Origin: Sulfuritalea sp.
GTDB lineage: Bacteria > Pseudomonadota > Gammaproteobacteria > Burkholderiales > Rhodocyclaceae
Length of the DNA: 14,203 bases
Direction of reading: 5' to 3'
Assembly: GCA_021738105.1 (NCBI GenBank)
Contig: JAIPCS010000077.1
Span: forward strand, 1 to 14,203
Part shown: piece after piece, positions 8,098 to 14,203 of the stretch
How the letters are laid out: each line of letters opens with the position of its first letter
Numbering within the stretch: the stretch's first letter is position 1
Translations under genes and position numbers: made by a program
Notes under the pieces: generated by a model
The model's database searches: none
What the model was told of the DNA's origin: nothing
The model's input: only the letters and a program-made list of their open reading frames with translations

Positions 8098-8826
8098 TCA
8101 CTCGTGCTTCTTGCCGTCCGGGACAAAGACATAACCGAAGCCCCAGACGGTCTGGATATAGCGGGGCTTGCCAGGATCTTCTTCGACGAGTTTGCGCAAG
8201 CGGGAAATCTGCACATCGATGGCACGATCGAAAACCTCGTATTCGCGGCCACGCGCCAGTTCCATCAGTTTGTCTCGGCTCATGGGCTGACGCGGGTGCT
8301 CAAGCAATACTCGCAGCAGCCCGAACTCGCCTGAGGTGAGCAGGGTGATCACCTCATCGCGCGCGAGTTCGCGGGTTGCCAGATTGATGGTCACTTTGCC
8401 GAAGTTCACACTTTCTTCGGTAATTGCTGGAGCGCCGGGGGGCGGCGGGGCAGTTCGGCGGCGCAGTACCGCATGAATGCGGGCAACCAGCTCACGCGGG
8501 CTGAAGGGCTTTGGCAGATAGTCGTCCGCACCGACCTCGAGGCCGACGATGCGATCCACTTCGTCGCCCTTCGCCGTCAGCATGATGATGCTCACCGGAT
8601 TGGCGACGCCGCGCAGACGCCGGCAAATCGCCAGGCCGTCTTCACCCGGCAGCATCAGATCGAGCACGATCAGATCGTAGAGTTCGCGCTCCAATGCCCG
8701 GTCCATGCCTGGTGCGTCGGGTACGGCTTTGACGGTAAAGCCTTGTTCGGAGAGATAGCGCTCAAGCAGCTGGCGCAAGCGAAGATCGTCATCGACGACA
8801 AGAATTTTTGTCTTGGTTTCGTTCAT
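8098..8826 (-). CDS. ompR: OmpR-family response regulator
   Basis: 242-aa DNA-binding response regulator. The receiver domain (residues ~7-120) has the acidic pocket VDDD at 11-14, phospho-acceptor Asp56 in VLDLMLPGEDG, Thr84 and Lys106 (LPKPF). A short Pro-rich linker (APPPPGAP) leads to the winged-helix output domain (~137-236), with SRDKLMEL, DVQISRLRKLVEEDP and the C-terminal VWGFGYVF typical of OmpR/PhoB proteins. It is the first gene of the operon. Only a weak ribosome binding site is visible before the ATG. A tandem TTACAAAC repeat about 44 bp upstream is a candidate autoregulatory site. The name follows pairing with an EnvZ-length kinase and close family resemblance; the regulon is unknown. 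Confidence 0.94.
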   Translation of the reverse strand: MNETKTKILVVDDDLRLRQLLERYLSEQGFTVKAVPDAPGMDRALERELYDLIVLDLMLPGEDGLAICRRLRGVANPVSIIMLTAKGDEVDRIVGLEVGADDYLPKPFSPRELVARIHAVLRRRTAPPPPGAPAITEESVNFGKVTINLATRELARDEVITLLTSGEFGLLRVLLEHPRQPMSRDKLMELARGREYEVFDRAIDVQISRLRKLVEEDPGKPRYIQTVWGFGYVFVPDGKKHE

Positions 8827-8869
8827 GGGTCAAATGCTAGCCGGATCGGGAGTTTCCTGCCAGTAGGCT

Positions 8870-8887
8870 TTACAAACAATTACAAAC
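8870..8887. promoter_or_regulatory. Tandem TTACAAAC repeat, candidate response-regulator box
   Basis: TTACAAAC occurs twice, at 8870-8877 and 8880-8887, with exact 10-bp period; on the opposite strand this reads as two GTTTGTAA half-sites. A third TTACA lies at 8911-8915, about three helical turns on. It lies in the 159-bp divergent region, 44 bp from the ompR start and about 98 bp from the start of the small exported-protein gene. OmpR/PhoB-family dimers bind direct repeats with 10-11-bp period, so autoregulation and/or control of the divergent genes is plausible. No convincing -35/-10 pair could be fixed on either strand. Confidence 0.5.
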
Positions 8888-8985
8888 CCAGCCTGACAGC
8901 AACATTCAGCTTACAGCCTCCGACCAGAATGCAGGCATGCCTGAAAAGGGGCAATGAAAAACGCAAGGAAAACCTGGAGACCACC

Positions 8986-9120
8986 ATGAAAGCACTGTTT
9001 CTCAGCATGGCGCTGGCTGCCGGACTGGCAGTGTGGGGTTCGGAGCCGCGGGCCGGTGTCGATCAACTGATGGAGATCAGTCGCATCGCCGGCGAGCAGG
9101 TTTACAATATCCTTCATTGA
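8986..9120 (+). CDS. Small exported protein, 44 aa, function unknown
   Basis: Short gene with ATG at 8986 and a strong GGAGA (8976-8980) five bases upstream. The product starts MKALFLSMALAAGLAVWG, a short positively charged end followed by a hydrophobic stretch, as in a Sec signal peptide. Cleavage could follow EPRA, leaving a mature peptide of only about 21 residues (GVDQLMEISRIAGEQVYNIL then H). The frame stays open upstream to 8473, but that stretch is antisense to ompR, so only the short version is credible. It is transcribed away from ompR, with the tandem repeat in front, and is followed after 19 bp by a second exported-protein gene. I recognise no family. The remaining doubt is whether it is translated at all. 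Confidence 0.6.
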   Translation: MKALFLSMALAAGLAVWGSEPRAGVDQLMEISRIAGEQVYNILH

Positions 9121-9139
9121 TCGCAAAAAAGGAAAGGCT

Positions 9140-9454
9140 GTGACGCGAATGCGCAGGGCGAGTTGGGTGACTTCGGCAGCGGTGGCAAGCCTGCTTTGGC
9201 TGGTGGTGGCCAGCGCGGCTGCACAGGGACCCTTTCGCAACCGATCCGAGCGCACTATCAGTAACGGGCCGCAACGAATGCAGCCTGTGGAGCGGCGCGA
9301 AGCGCAACAGGACATGCGCGATACGATTTTGCCACGGCAGGATCAGCGTCTCTCCCCGGACGAGCGTCGCCAGTTGCGTCGTGATGTGCACGAGGCGGGA
9401 CGGGATCTTTATCGGGAGCGAATGCGATCGGGACGCCGGCCCCGTCACGAATAA
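9140..9454 (+). CDS. Small secreted or periplasmic basic protein, function unknown
   Basis: 104 aa from GTG 9140, or 101 aa from the in-frame ATG at 9149. A purine-rich AAAAAAGGAAAGG (9125-9137) could serve either start. A clear signal peptide (RRASWVTSAAVASLLWLVVASAAA) with an Ala-rich cleavage site precedes QGPF. The mature part is charged and Arg-rich with Gln, and carries LSPDERRQLRRDVHEAG, which recalls the LSPEER-type helix seen in many small periplasmic proteins, including Spy/CpxP-like ones. The similarity is limited to this one motif, so no function is assigned. It probably forms a unit with the 44-aa gene, divergent from ompR-envZ. The tail is RMRSGRRPRHE. Confidence 0.75.
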   Translation: MTRMRRASWVTSAAVASLLWLVVASAAAQGPFRNRSERTISNGPQRMQPVERREAQQDMRDTILPRQDQRLSPDERRQLRRDVHEAGRDLYRERMRSGRRPRHE

Positions 9455-9524
9455 CTCTTTTTCGTAATGGTCGCGCTTGTATCCGTCACCCGATCGCTGT
9501 CAAGGGACGTTTCCCGTGTGCCTG

Positions 9525-9556
9525 TTGGCCAGAGGCAGCGCCGCCTGATTGGCCAG
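9525..9556. terminator. Hairpin between convergent genes, candidate bidirectional terminator
   Basis: A stem forms from 9525-9532 with 9549-9556 (TGGCCA pairs plus flanking G-T wobbles), continued by AGGC/GCCT (9533-9536 with 9543-9546) after a 2-nt bulge, closing a 6-nt loop. It lies in the 135-bp gap between the converging secreted-protein gene (ends 9454) and the dehydrogenase gene (ends 9590). No U-tract follows directly on either strand; the nearest T-run on the + strand (GGTTTTA) is about 14 nt away. This makes an intrinsic terminator only a possibility. The same bases can be read as a direct repeat of TTGGCCAGA. Confidence 0.35.
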
Positions 9557-9589
9557 ACGTGATTGATCCGGTTTTACGGTGCAGGGATA

Positions 9590-10879
9590 TCAATACGCGC
9601 CGGCGTGCAACCTTGCCTTTTGCTTCCACGCGACCTCCCTATCCGGAGTGACGACGCGATCGCTTTCGGAGTCTTGGATGCGTGTCACCAATCCCATGCG
9701 GTTCAACAGCGAGATAAATGGTTTCGGATCGAGTTCTTCCACATTGGCCATTTCGCCTGTGTCCCATGTTCCATTGGCAATCAGCATCGCCGCCGCTACG
9801 GCAGGGACTCCGGCGGTGTAGGAAATGGCTTGGCTGCCCACTTCTTCAAAGCAGGCTTTGTGATCGCAGACGTTGTAGATCAGGATTTCCCGCGATTGCC
9901 CGTTCCTGATGCCCTTGATCACGTTGCCAATGCAAGTCAGGCCTGTGTAATCGGGTGCGAGCGAAGAGGGGTCGGGTAACACGGCTTTGACGACTTCAAG
10001 CGGCACCACTTCCTGGCCTCTGGCGGTGCGCACCGTTTTTTCGGAAAGCAGTCCGAGGTTCTTCAAGACGGTGAAGACGTTGATGTAGTGCTCGCTGAAT
10101 CCCATCCAGAAACGGATAGTGGGTACGCCCAGATGCTTCGACATGGAGTGGAGTTCATCATGCCCCGTCAGGTAGGTGGTGCTCTTGCCTGTCACCGGCA
10201 GGTCCCAATCCTTTCGGTGTTTGAACATCGCATTGGCTTTCCATGCGTTGTTTTCCCACGACCATGCTGTTGAGACAAATTCACGGAAATTGATTTCCGG
10301 ATCGAAATTAGTCGCGAAGTAGCGCCCGTGGCTACCGGCATTGACGTCGATGATGTCGATGGAGTCTACGCTATCGAAATAGGTGTCGATGCCGTATCGC
10401 GCATAGGCATTGACCACGCCCGGGTCAAACCCCACCCCAAGGATGGCGGTTACCCCCGCCGCCTTGCAGGCCTTGCGCCGCTTCCATTCGTAATTCGCGT
10501 ACCACGGCGGGGTTTCGCATACTTTTTCCGGATCTTCGTGAATGGCGGTGTCGAGGTATGCTGCACCGGTTTCAATACATGCGGTCAACACCGACATGTT
10601 TATAAATGGCGAGCCTGCATTAATGACGATCTGACTGCGGGTGGCCCGAATCAGGCGCTTGGTGGCTTCGATGTCCATGGCGTCGAGAGTATGGGCCAGC
10701 AGGTGGCCGGGCTGTTGCAGATTGCCTGATTCCTTGATCGAGTCGATGATGGTCAGGCACTTGCTGATCGTGCGTGATGCAATATGTATATCGCCGAGCA
10801 CGGCATTGTGCTGGGCACACTTGTGAGCCGCCACATGAGCCACACCTCCCGCACCGATAATCAGGACATTGCGTTTCAT
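9590..10879 (-). CDS. Carboxynorspermidine/carboxyspermidine dehydrogenase (saccharopine dehydrogenase family)
   Basis: 429-aa NADPH-dependent cytoplasmic enzyme. It condenses aspartate semialdehyde with putrescine (or diaminopropane) and reduces the Schiff base to carboxyspermidine (or carboxynorspermidine), the step before NspC. The N-terminal Rossmann motif is clear: VLIIGAGGVAHVAAHKC, with GAGGVAH at 9-15. Family landmarks include INAGSPFINM (86-95), the AAYLDTAIHEDPE segment, and LGVGFDPGVVNAYARYGID near 148-166. Length fits the polyamine branch rather than fungal saccharopine dehydrogenase, and the adjacent nspC decides the assignment. The ATG has a good AAGGGAAG-type ribosome binding site. 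It lies 39 bp downstream of the nspC stop and is the last gene of the XRE-nspC-dehydrogenase operon. Which diamine it prefers cannot be told from sequence. Confidence 0.9.
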   Translation of the reverse strand: MKRNVLIIGAGGVAHVAAHKCAQHNAVLGDIHIASRTISKCLTIIDSIKESGNLQQPGHLLAHTLDAMDIEATKRLIRATRSQIVINAGSPFINMSVLTACIETGAAYLDTAIHEDPEKVCETPPWYANYEWKRRKACKAAGVTAILGVGFDPGVVNAYARYGIDTYFDSVDSIDIIDVNAGSHGRYFATNFDPEINFREFVSTAWSWENNAWKANAMFKHRKDWDLPVTGKSTTYLTGHDELHSMSKHLGVPTIRFWMGFSEHYINVFTVLKNLGLLSEKTVRTARGQEVVPLEVVKAVLPDPSSLAPDYTGLTCIGNVIKGIRNGQSREILIYNVCDHKACFEEVGSQAISYTAGVPAVAAAMLIANGTWDTGEMANVEELDPKPFISLLNRMGLVTRIQDSESDRVVTPDREVAWKQKARLHAGAY

Positions 10880-10918
10880 TGAAATTCTTCCCTTTCTCTC
10901 AAGTTTGATCGTCCTTCG

Positions 10919-12025
10919 TCAGGACAGACTATTGACGTAGTCTTCAAAGGAGAACTGGCGGACGACCTGTACGCTGCCATCCAGTTCCTTGACGGCGATG
11001 GCGGGCATGTGGATGCCGTTGAACCAGTTTTTCTTTACCATGGTGTAGCTGCCGGCATCGCCGATGGAAAGGCGCTCACCGACTTGAATCGGGTGAGCAA
11101 AACGGGCCTCTCCAAATATGTCGCCGGCCAGACAGGTCTTGCCACAGATCTGGTAGGTGTAATCGCCTTGATCTTTGCCGATCGGGGCGGTTTCACGGTA
11201 GATCAGCAGGTCAAGCATGTGCGCTTCGGTCGAGCTATCCACTATCGCCAGATTCCTGCCGTTGAAACCGATGTCCAGTATGCTGACCTCCAGCGTGGTG
11301 GAGTGGCGCACGGTGGCTTCTCCCGGCTCAAGGTACACCTGAACATTGTGCGTTTGCGCGAACCGGAGCAGGCGCTCGCAAAAGGCGTCCAAGGGATACC
11401 CCGATGTTGTGAAACTGATACCCCCGCCCAGACTGACCCAGTTCAATCGATTCAGAATCTCGCCATAGCGTTGCTCGGTCTCGGTGAGCAGCGCATCGAA
11501 GTGCTTGAAGTCCCTGTTCTCGCAATTGTTGTGAATCATCACGCCATCCAGGCGATCGATGATGGACAGAATGCGAGCGGGATCGGATTCACCCAGTCGA
11601 CTAAACGGCCGTGCCGGATCGGCCAGGTCAAAACTTGCACAACTGATGCCGGGATTCAGGCGCAAGCCTTTGGGTGTGTCGCCGGCATGGGATTCGAGGC
11701 GCTCGAACTGGCTGATCGAATTGAAGATGATCTTGTCGCAGTGGGCCACGACCTCGTCGATTTCGTGGTCTGCGAAGGCGACGCTATAGGCATGGGTTTC
11801 ACCCCCAAACTTCGAATGTCCCAACTTGACTTCGTACAAGGACGACGACGTGGTTCCATCCATATGCTGTTGCATCAGATCAAACACCGACCAGGCGGCA
11901 AAACACTTCAGGGCCAGTAAAACTTTGACTCCGGCATGGTCCCGCACATAGTCGATAGTTTGCAGATTGCGAAGCAGGGCCGCCTTGTCAATCAGATAGT
12001 AGGGGGTCGGGATCGTGTCTTGCAT
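10919..12025 (-). CDS. nspC: Carboxynorspermidine/carboxyspermidine decarboxylase
   Basis: 368-aa pyridoxal-phosphate enzyme of the alanine-racemase/ornithine-decarboxylase fold (fold type III). It decarboxylates carboxyspermidine or carboxynorspermidine to spermidine or norspermidine. Visible active-site parts: Lys40 in LLALKCF, which forms the PLP Schiff base; HNNCENRDF at 165-173; the phosphate-binding SLGGGISFTTSGYP at 198-211; YLEPGEA at 231-237; the catalytic Cys298 in CGKTCLAGD; and GDAGSYTM at 322-329. The N-terminus TPYYLIDKAALLRNL fits family members and supports this ATG, which lies 6 bp after the stop of the XRE gene. It lacks a strong ribosome binding site of its own, so coupling to the XRE gene is likely. 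The enzyme that acts next to it in the pathway is encoded 39 bp downstream. Confidence 0.95.
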   Translation of the reverse strand: MQDTIPTPYYLIDKAALLRNLQTIDYVRDHAGVKVLLALKCFAAWSVFDLMQQHMDGTTSSSLYEVKLGHSKFGGETHAYSVAFADHEIDEVVAHCDKIIFNSISQFERLESHAGDTPKGLRLNPGISCASFDLADPARPFSRLGESDPARILSIIDRLDGVMIHNNCENRDFKHFDALLTETEQRYGEILNRLNWVSLGGGISFTTSGYPLDAFCERLLRFAQTHNVQVYLEPGEATVRHSTTLEVSILDIGFNGRNLAIVDSSTEAHMLDLLIYRETAPIGKDQGDYTYQICGKTCLAGDIFGEARFAHPIQVGERLSIGDAGSYTMVKKNWFNGIHMPAIAVKELDGSVQVVRQFSFEDYVNSLS

Positions 12026-12031
12026 CGTGGA

Positions 12032-12385
12032 TCAAGGCTCACCGTGGTCGGCTGCAGTTCGCTTGCGATTGCGTTTTTTGGCTTTCGCCTTCTTGAAGGG
12101 ATCAATGATCACTGGCGGTTTGTCCGGAAACGTCGCTACCAGCGCGAGTTGACCACCCACACTTTCCACATAGTGCTGCAAGGTGGACAGCAGCATGTCG
12201 CTGCGCTTTTCCAGTCGTGAGATCGTGTCCTGGCCAACGCACAGAACAGCCGCCAAGTGCTCCTGAGTCTGCTTGGCGTTTTTGCGCAGATCTTTCAAAG
12301 ATGCTCGCGGAATGGCGTCGATCGCTATAAATGTTTGACGGTCGACGGAAAGCGCGTAGAGCCCGCTTTTGGGCTTTTTCGCCAT
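12032..12385 (-). CDS. XRE-family helix-turn-helix protein (antitoxin/HigA-like), first gene of polyamine operon
   Basis: 117-aa DNA-binding protein. The frame stays open to an ATG at 12424, but the ATG at 12385 is preferred: it has GGAG seven bases upstream, and the longer version would begin at the promoter -10 region. The helix-turn-helix covers about residues 39-61 (QTQEHLAAVL, then VGQDTISRLEKR). It is followed by SDMLLSTLQHYVESVGGQL and LVATFPD, the pattern common in antitoxins of RelE/ParE- or HigB-type modules. A very basic tail (KKAKAKKRNRKR) ends the protein. No toxin gene is found upstream or downstream. Instead the stop lies 6 bp before nspC, so it is likely the repressor of its own operon, including both polyamine enzymes. 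That role is inference. Confidence 0.85.
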   Translation of the reverse strand: MAKKPKSGLYALSVDRQTFIAIDAIPRASLKDLRKNAKQTQEHLAAVLCVGQDTISRLEKRSDMLLSTLQHYVESVGGQLALVATFPDKPPVIIDPFKKAKAKKRNRKRTAADHGEP

Positions 12386-12412
12386 AGTGAGACTCCATTT
12401 TGATTGTGCCCA

Positions 12413-12441
12413 AATATGGATCAAACATCATATGTTGTCAA
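12413..12441 (-). promoter_or_regulatory. Promoter of the XRE-nspC-dehydrogenase operon
   Basis: On the - strand a perfect -35 TTGACA (complement of 12436-12441) is followed after 17 bp by CATATT (12418 down to 12413; four of six matches to TATAAT). The XRE start codon is 27 bp further on, with its ribosome binding site between. A TATGAT also occurs 3 bp after the -35 box but has no good -35 of its own. The rest of the 279-bp gap to acnB holds the acnB terminator; 12442-12550 shows nothing recognisable. Confidence 0.6.
12424..12436. promoter_or_regulatory. Palindrome AACAT-N3-ATGTT, candidate operator
   Basis: A perfect inverted repeat AACAT CAT ATGTT lies almost wholly within the spacer between the -35 and -10 boxes of the XRE promoter. 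A second, looser inverted repeat, ATATG-N10-CATAT (12414-12433), overlaps it. Binding here would block RNA polymerase, as in autorepressed XRE and antitoxin operons. Position and symmetry are directly visible; binding by the XRE protein is inferred. Confidence 0.5.
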
Positions 12442-12550
12442 TACCATGCGGAATCGCGCAATGAAGCTTTGCGACTCAATCCGACGCACTGAGAGAGTCT
12501 TTACTTCATGGCACCTCTTCGAGGCATACCGCTGGACGAGGCCATCCGCA

Positions 12551-12594
12551 GGCAGAAAGAAAAACGCCTCCGTGGATCACTCCACGGGGGCGTT
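12551..12594 (-). terminator. Rho-independent terminator of acnB
   Basis: A 14-bp stem (12563-12576 with 12581-12594, a single G-T wobble) closes the four-base loop TCAC. On the - strand it runs straight into TTTTTCTTTCT. It lies about 70 bp after the acnB stop and upstream of the XRE promoter, so it insulates the two units. On the + strand there is no U-tract. A smaller hairpin (12650-12666) overlaps the acnB stop codon but has no U-tract. Confidence 0.9.
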
Positions 12595-12664
12595 CCGCAA
12601 AACTCGGCGATGGTGATACGGCGACGTATCTTTGTTTTAGCGCCGTTTCAGCCGCCGAAAGCGG

Positions 12665-14203
12665 CTACACCGTTACCGTATCCGCGACTTCCTTGAACTC
12701 CTTGATCTGATCGAAGTTCATGTAGCGATACACGTCGGCCGCCTTGGCATTCACTTGCTTCACCTGCTCCATGTATTCGGCCATGGTCGGGATCTTGCCC
12801 ATCAACGCTGTCACCGCCGCCAGTTCAGCCGAACTCAGATAGACGCGAGTGTCGATGCCGAGCCGGTTCGGAAAGTTACGCGTCGAGGTCGATATGGCCG
12901 TGCTGCCCTTCTTGACCTGCGCCTGATTGCCCATGCACAGGCTGCAGCCCGGCATTTCCATACGCGCGCCGGACTTGCCAAGGATGGCGTAGTAGCCTTC
13001 TTCGTTAAGAATCATGGCGTCCATTTTGGTCGGTGGTGCGATCCACAAGCGGGTGGGGATGTCGGTTTGGCCTTCCAGCACCTTGCCGGCGGCACGGAAG
13101 TGGCCGATGTTGGTCATGCAACTGCCGATGAACACTTCGTCGATTTTCTCGCCGGCGACTTCGGACAGGGTCTTGACGTCATCCGGATCGTTGGGGCAGG
13201 CCAGCACTGGCTCCTTGACGTCGGCCAGATCGATCTCGATTACAGCAGCGTATTCGGCGTCAGCATCCGGCTGCAGCAGCGTGCCGTTGGCGATCCACTC
13301 TTCCATGGCCTTGACGCGGCGCCCGAGGGCGCGCTTGTCTTCGTAGCTCTCGGCGATCATCCACTTCATCAGGGTGATGTTGGAGCGCATGTATTCGACG
13401 ATCGGGGCCTTGTCCAGACGCACGGTGCAACCGGCGGCGGAACGTTCGGCCGAGGCGTCGGTGAGTTCGAAAGCTTGTTCGATCTTGAGATTCGGCAGGC
13501 CTTCGATTTCCAGAATGCGACCGGAGAAGATGTTCTTCTTGCCCTGCTTGGCGACGGTCAGCAGGCCCTGCTTGATGGCGTAGAGCGGAATGGCATTGAC
13601 CAGGTCGCGCAGGGTGATGCCGCGCTTGCCGGCTTCTTCAAGCGAACCCTTGAAGCGCACCAGCACCGATTCGGGCATGTCCAGCGGCATGACACCGGTG
13701 GCGGCGGCAAAGGCCACCAGGCCGGAACCGGCCGGGAAGGAAATGCCGATCGGGAAACGGGTATGACTGTCGCCGCCGGTGCCGACGGTGTCGGGCAACA
13801 GCAGGCGATTGAGCCAGCTGTGAATGATGCCGTCGCCAGGCCTGAGCGAAATGCCGCCGCGCGCCGTGATGAAGGAGGGCAGGGTGCGATGGGTCTTGAC
13901 GTCGACCAGCTTGGGGTAGGCGGCGGTATGGCAGAAGGACTGCATCACCAGATCGGCCGAAAAGCCGAGGCAGGCGAGGTCTTTCAGCTCGTCGCGTGTC
14001 ATCGGGCCGGTGGTGTCCTGGCTGCCGACCGAGGTCATGCGCGGCTCACAGTAGGTGCCTGGGCGAATGCCCTGCTGTTGCCCATTTGCTTCGGGCAGGC
14101 CGCAGGCGCGACCCACCATTTTTTGTCCCAGCGAGAAGCCCTTGCCGGAATCAACCGGCGGTTGCGGCAGGCGGAACAGGGTGGAGGCGGGCAGGCCGAG
14201 CAA
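12665..14203 (-). CDS. acnB: Aconitate hydratase B, C-terminal part, 5' end outside window
   Basis: Bifunctional aconitase/2-methylisocitrate dehydratase of the TCA cycle, cytoplasmic, with a [4Fe-4S] cluster. About 512 residues are in the window, against roughly 865 in E. coli AcnB; the frame runs off the right edge, and the TTG at the edge is not a start. Cluster cysteines are present: GSC (codon 13118-13120) and PGCSLC (codons 12944-12946 and 12935-12937), 58 residues between the first two compared with 59 in E. coli. Other AcnB hallmarks are [54 protein letters not shown] and [16 protein letters not shown]. The protein ends [11 protein letters not shown] with a TAG stop. No defects were seen. 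Confidence 0.97.
   Translation of the reverse strand: MLGLPASTLFRLPQPPVDSGKGFSLGQKMVGRACGLPEANGQQQGIRPGTYCEPRMTSVGSQDTTGPMTRDELKDLACLGFSADLVMQSFCHTAAYPKLVDVKTHRTLPSFITARGGISLRPGDGIIHSWLNRLLLPDTVGTGGDSHTRFPIGISFPAGSGLVAFAAATGVMPLDMPESVLVRFKGSLEEAGKRGITLRDLVNAIPLYAIKQGLLTVAKQGKKNIFSGRILEIEGLPNLKIEQAFELTDASAERSAAGCTVRLDKAPIVEYMRSNITLMKWMIAESYEDKRALGRRVKAMEEWIANGTLLQPDADAEYAAVIEIDLADVKEPVLACPNDPDDVKTLSEVAGEKIDEVFIGSCMTNIGHFRAAGKVLEGQTDIPTRLWIAPPTKMDAMILNEEGYYAILGKSGARMEMPGCSLCMGNQAQVKKGSTAISTSTRNFPNRLGIDTRVYLSSAELAAVTALMGKIPTMAEYMEQVKQVNAKAADVYRYMNFDQIKEFKEVADTVTV

Noticed and set aside
8091..8252. Upstream extension of the envZ frame to 8252
   Set aside because: It lies inside ompR in another frame. 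The ATG at 8090 has a better ribosome binding site, gives the family's usual length and begins just before the first membrane helix.
8473..8985. Open + strand frame antisense to ompR, in frame with the 44-aa gene
   Set aside because: It overlaps a clear response-regulator gene, shows no domain of its own, and the downstream ATG has the ribosome binding site and signal peptide.
11009..11920. 303-aa + strand frame antisense to nspC
   Set aside because: nspC on the other strand has every active-site motif; the antisense product shows no family features.
2..12025. Idea of an NspS-MbaA-like norspermidine signalling system linking nspC to the GGDEF-EAL protein
   Set aside because: The GGDEF-EAL protein has a MASE1/PAS sensor, not an MbaA-type periplasmic domain. 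No NspS-like binding protein is present and the genes are more than 7 kb apart in different units.
12386..12664. Search for a RelE/ParE or HigB toxin partner next to the XRE gene
   Set aside because: No frame of useful length on the - strand, and the short + strand frames there (12404-12616, 12508-12696) run through the promoter and terminator and have no toxin features.
12650..12666. Hairpin AGCCGC-CGAAA-GCGGCT over the acnB stop codon
   Set aside because: No U-tract follows on the - strand. The strong terminator at 12551-12594 accounts for acnB termination.

Overview
The window looks like ordinary chromosome of a betaproteobacterium, most likely Rhodocyclales-like. This rests on protein character and gene company: an EnvZ/OmpR pair coupled to a group II truncated haemoglobin, AcnB-type aconitase, ispF next to thpR, and a MASE1-PAS-GGDEF-EAL protein. 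The assignment is inference, because no rRNA or other marker is present. No mobile element, tRNA, rRNA or CRISPR array was seen.

Left part (1-6338, + strand): the 3' part of a large membrane-bound MASE1/4xPAS/GGDEF/EAL cyclic-di-GMP enzyme, open at the left edge. It is followed by closely packed genes: ispF (isoprenoid precursor synthesis), thpR (RNA 2',3'-cyclic phosphodiesterase-type 2H protein), a stand-alone cyclic-nucleotide-binding-domain protein, and an AI-2E/PerM-family membrane protein that overlaps the previous gene by one base. The third PAS domain of the large enzyme carries the His/Arg pair of FixL-type haem PAS domains at the same 20-residue spacing, so this may be an oxygen- or redox-responsive c-di-GMP enzyme.

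Middle part (6349-8826, - strand): an operon reading ompR - envZ - truncated haemoglobin. The last two genes share an ATGA overlap. The operon converges on the AI-2E gene with only 10 bp between stop codons. Divergent from ompR are two small genes for exported proteins (44 and about 104 aa). The 159-bp divergent region holds a tandem TTACAAAC repeat with exact 10-bp period, which looks like a binding site for an OmpR-family regulator.

Right part (9590-12441, - strand): a three-gene polyamine operon. A small XRE-type DNA-binding protein is followed by nspC (carboxy(nor)spermidine decarboxylase) and a carboxy(nor)spermidine dehydrogenase. Together the two enzymes make spermidine or norspermidine from aspartate semialdehyde without S-adenosylmethionine decarboxylase. 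The promoter in front of the XRE gene has a palindrome between its -35 and -10 boxes, consistent with autorepression of the whole operon.

The right edge (12665-14203, - strand) is the C-terminal part of acnB, cut off by the window end and followed by a textbook intrinsic terminator that separates it from the polyamine operon.
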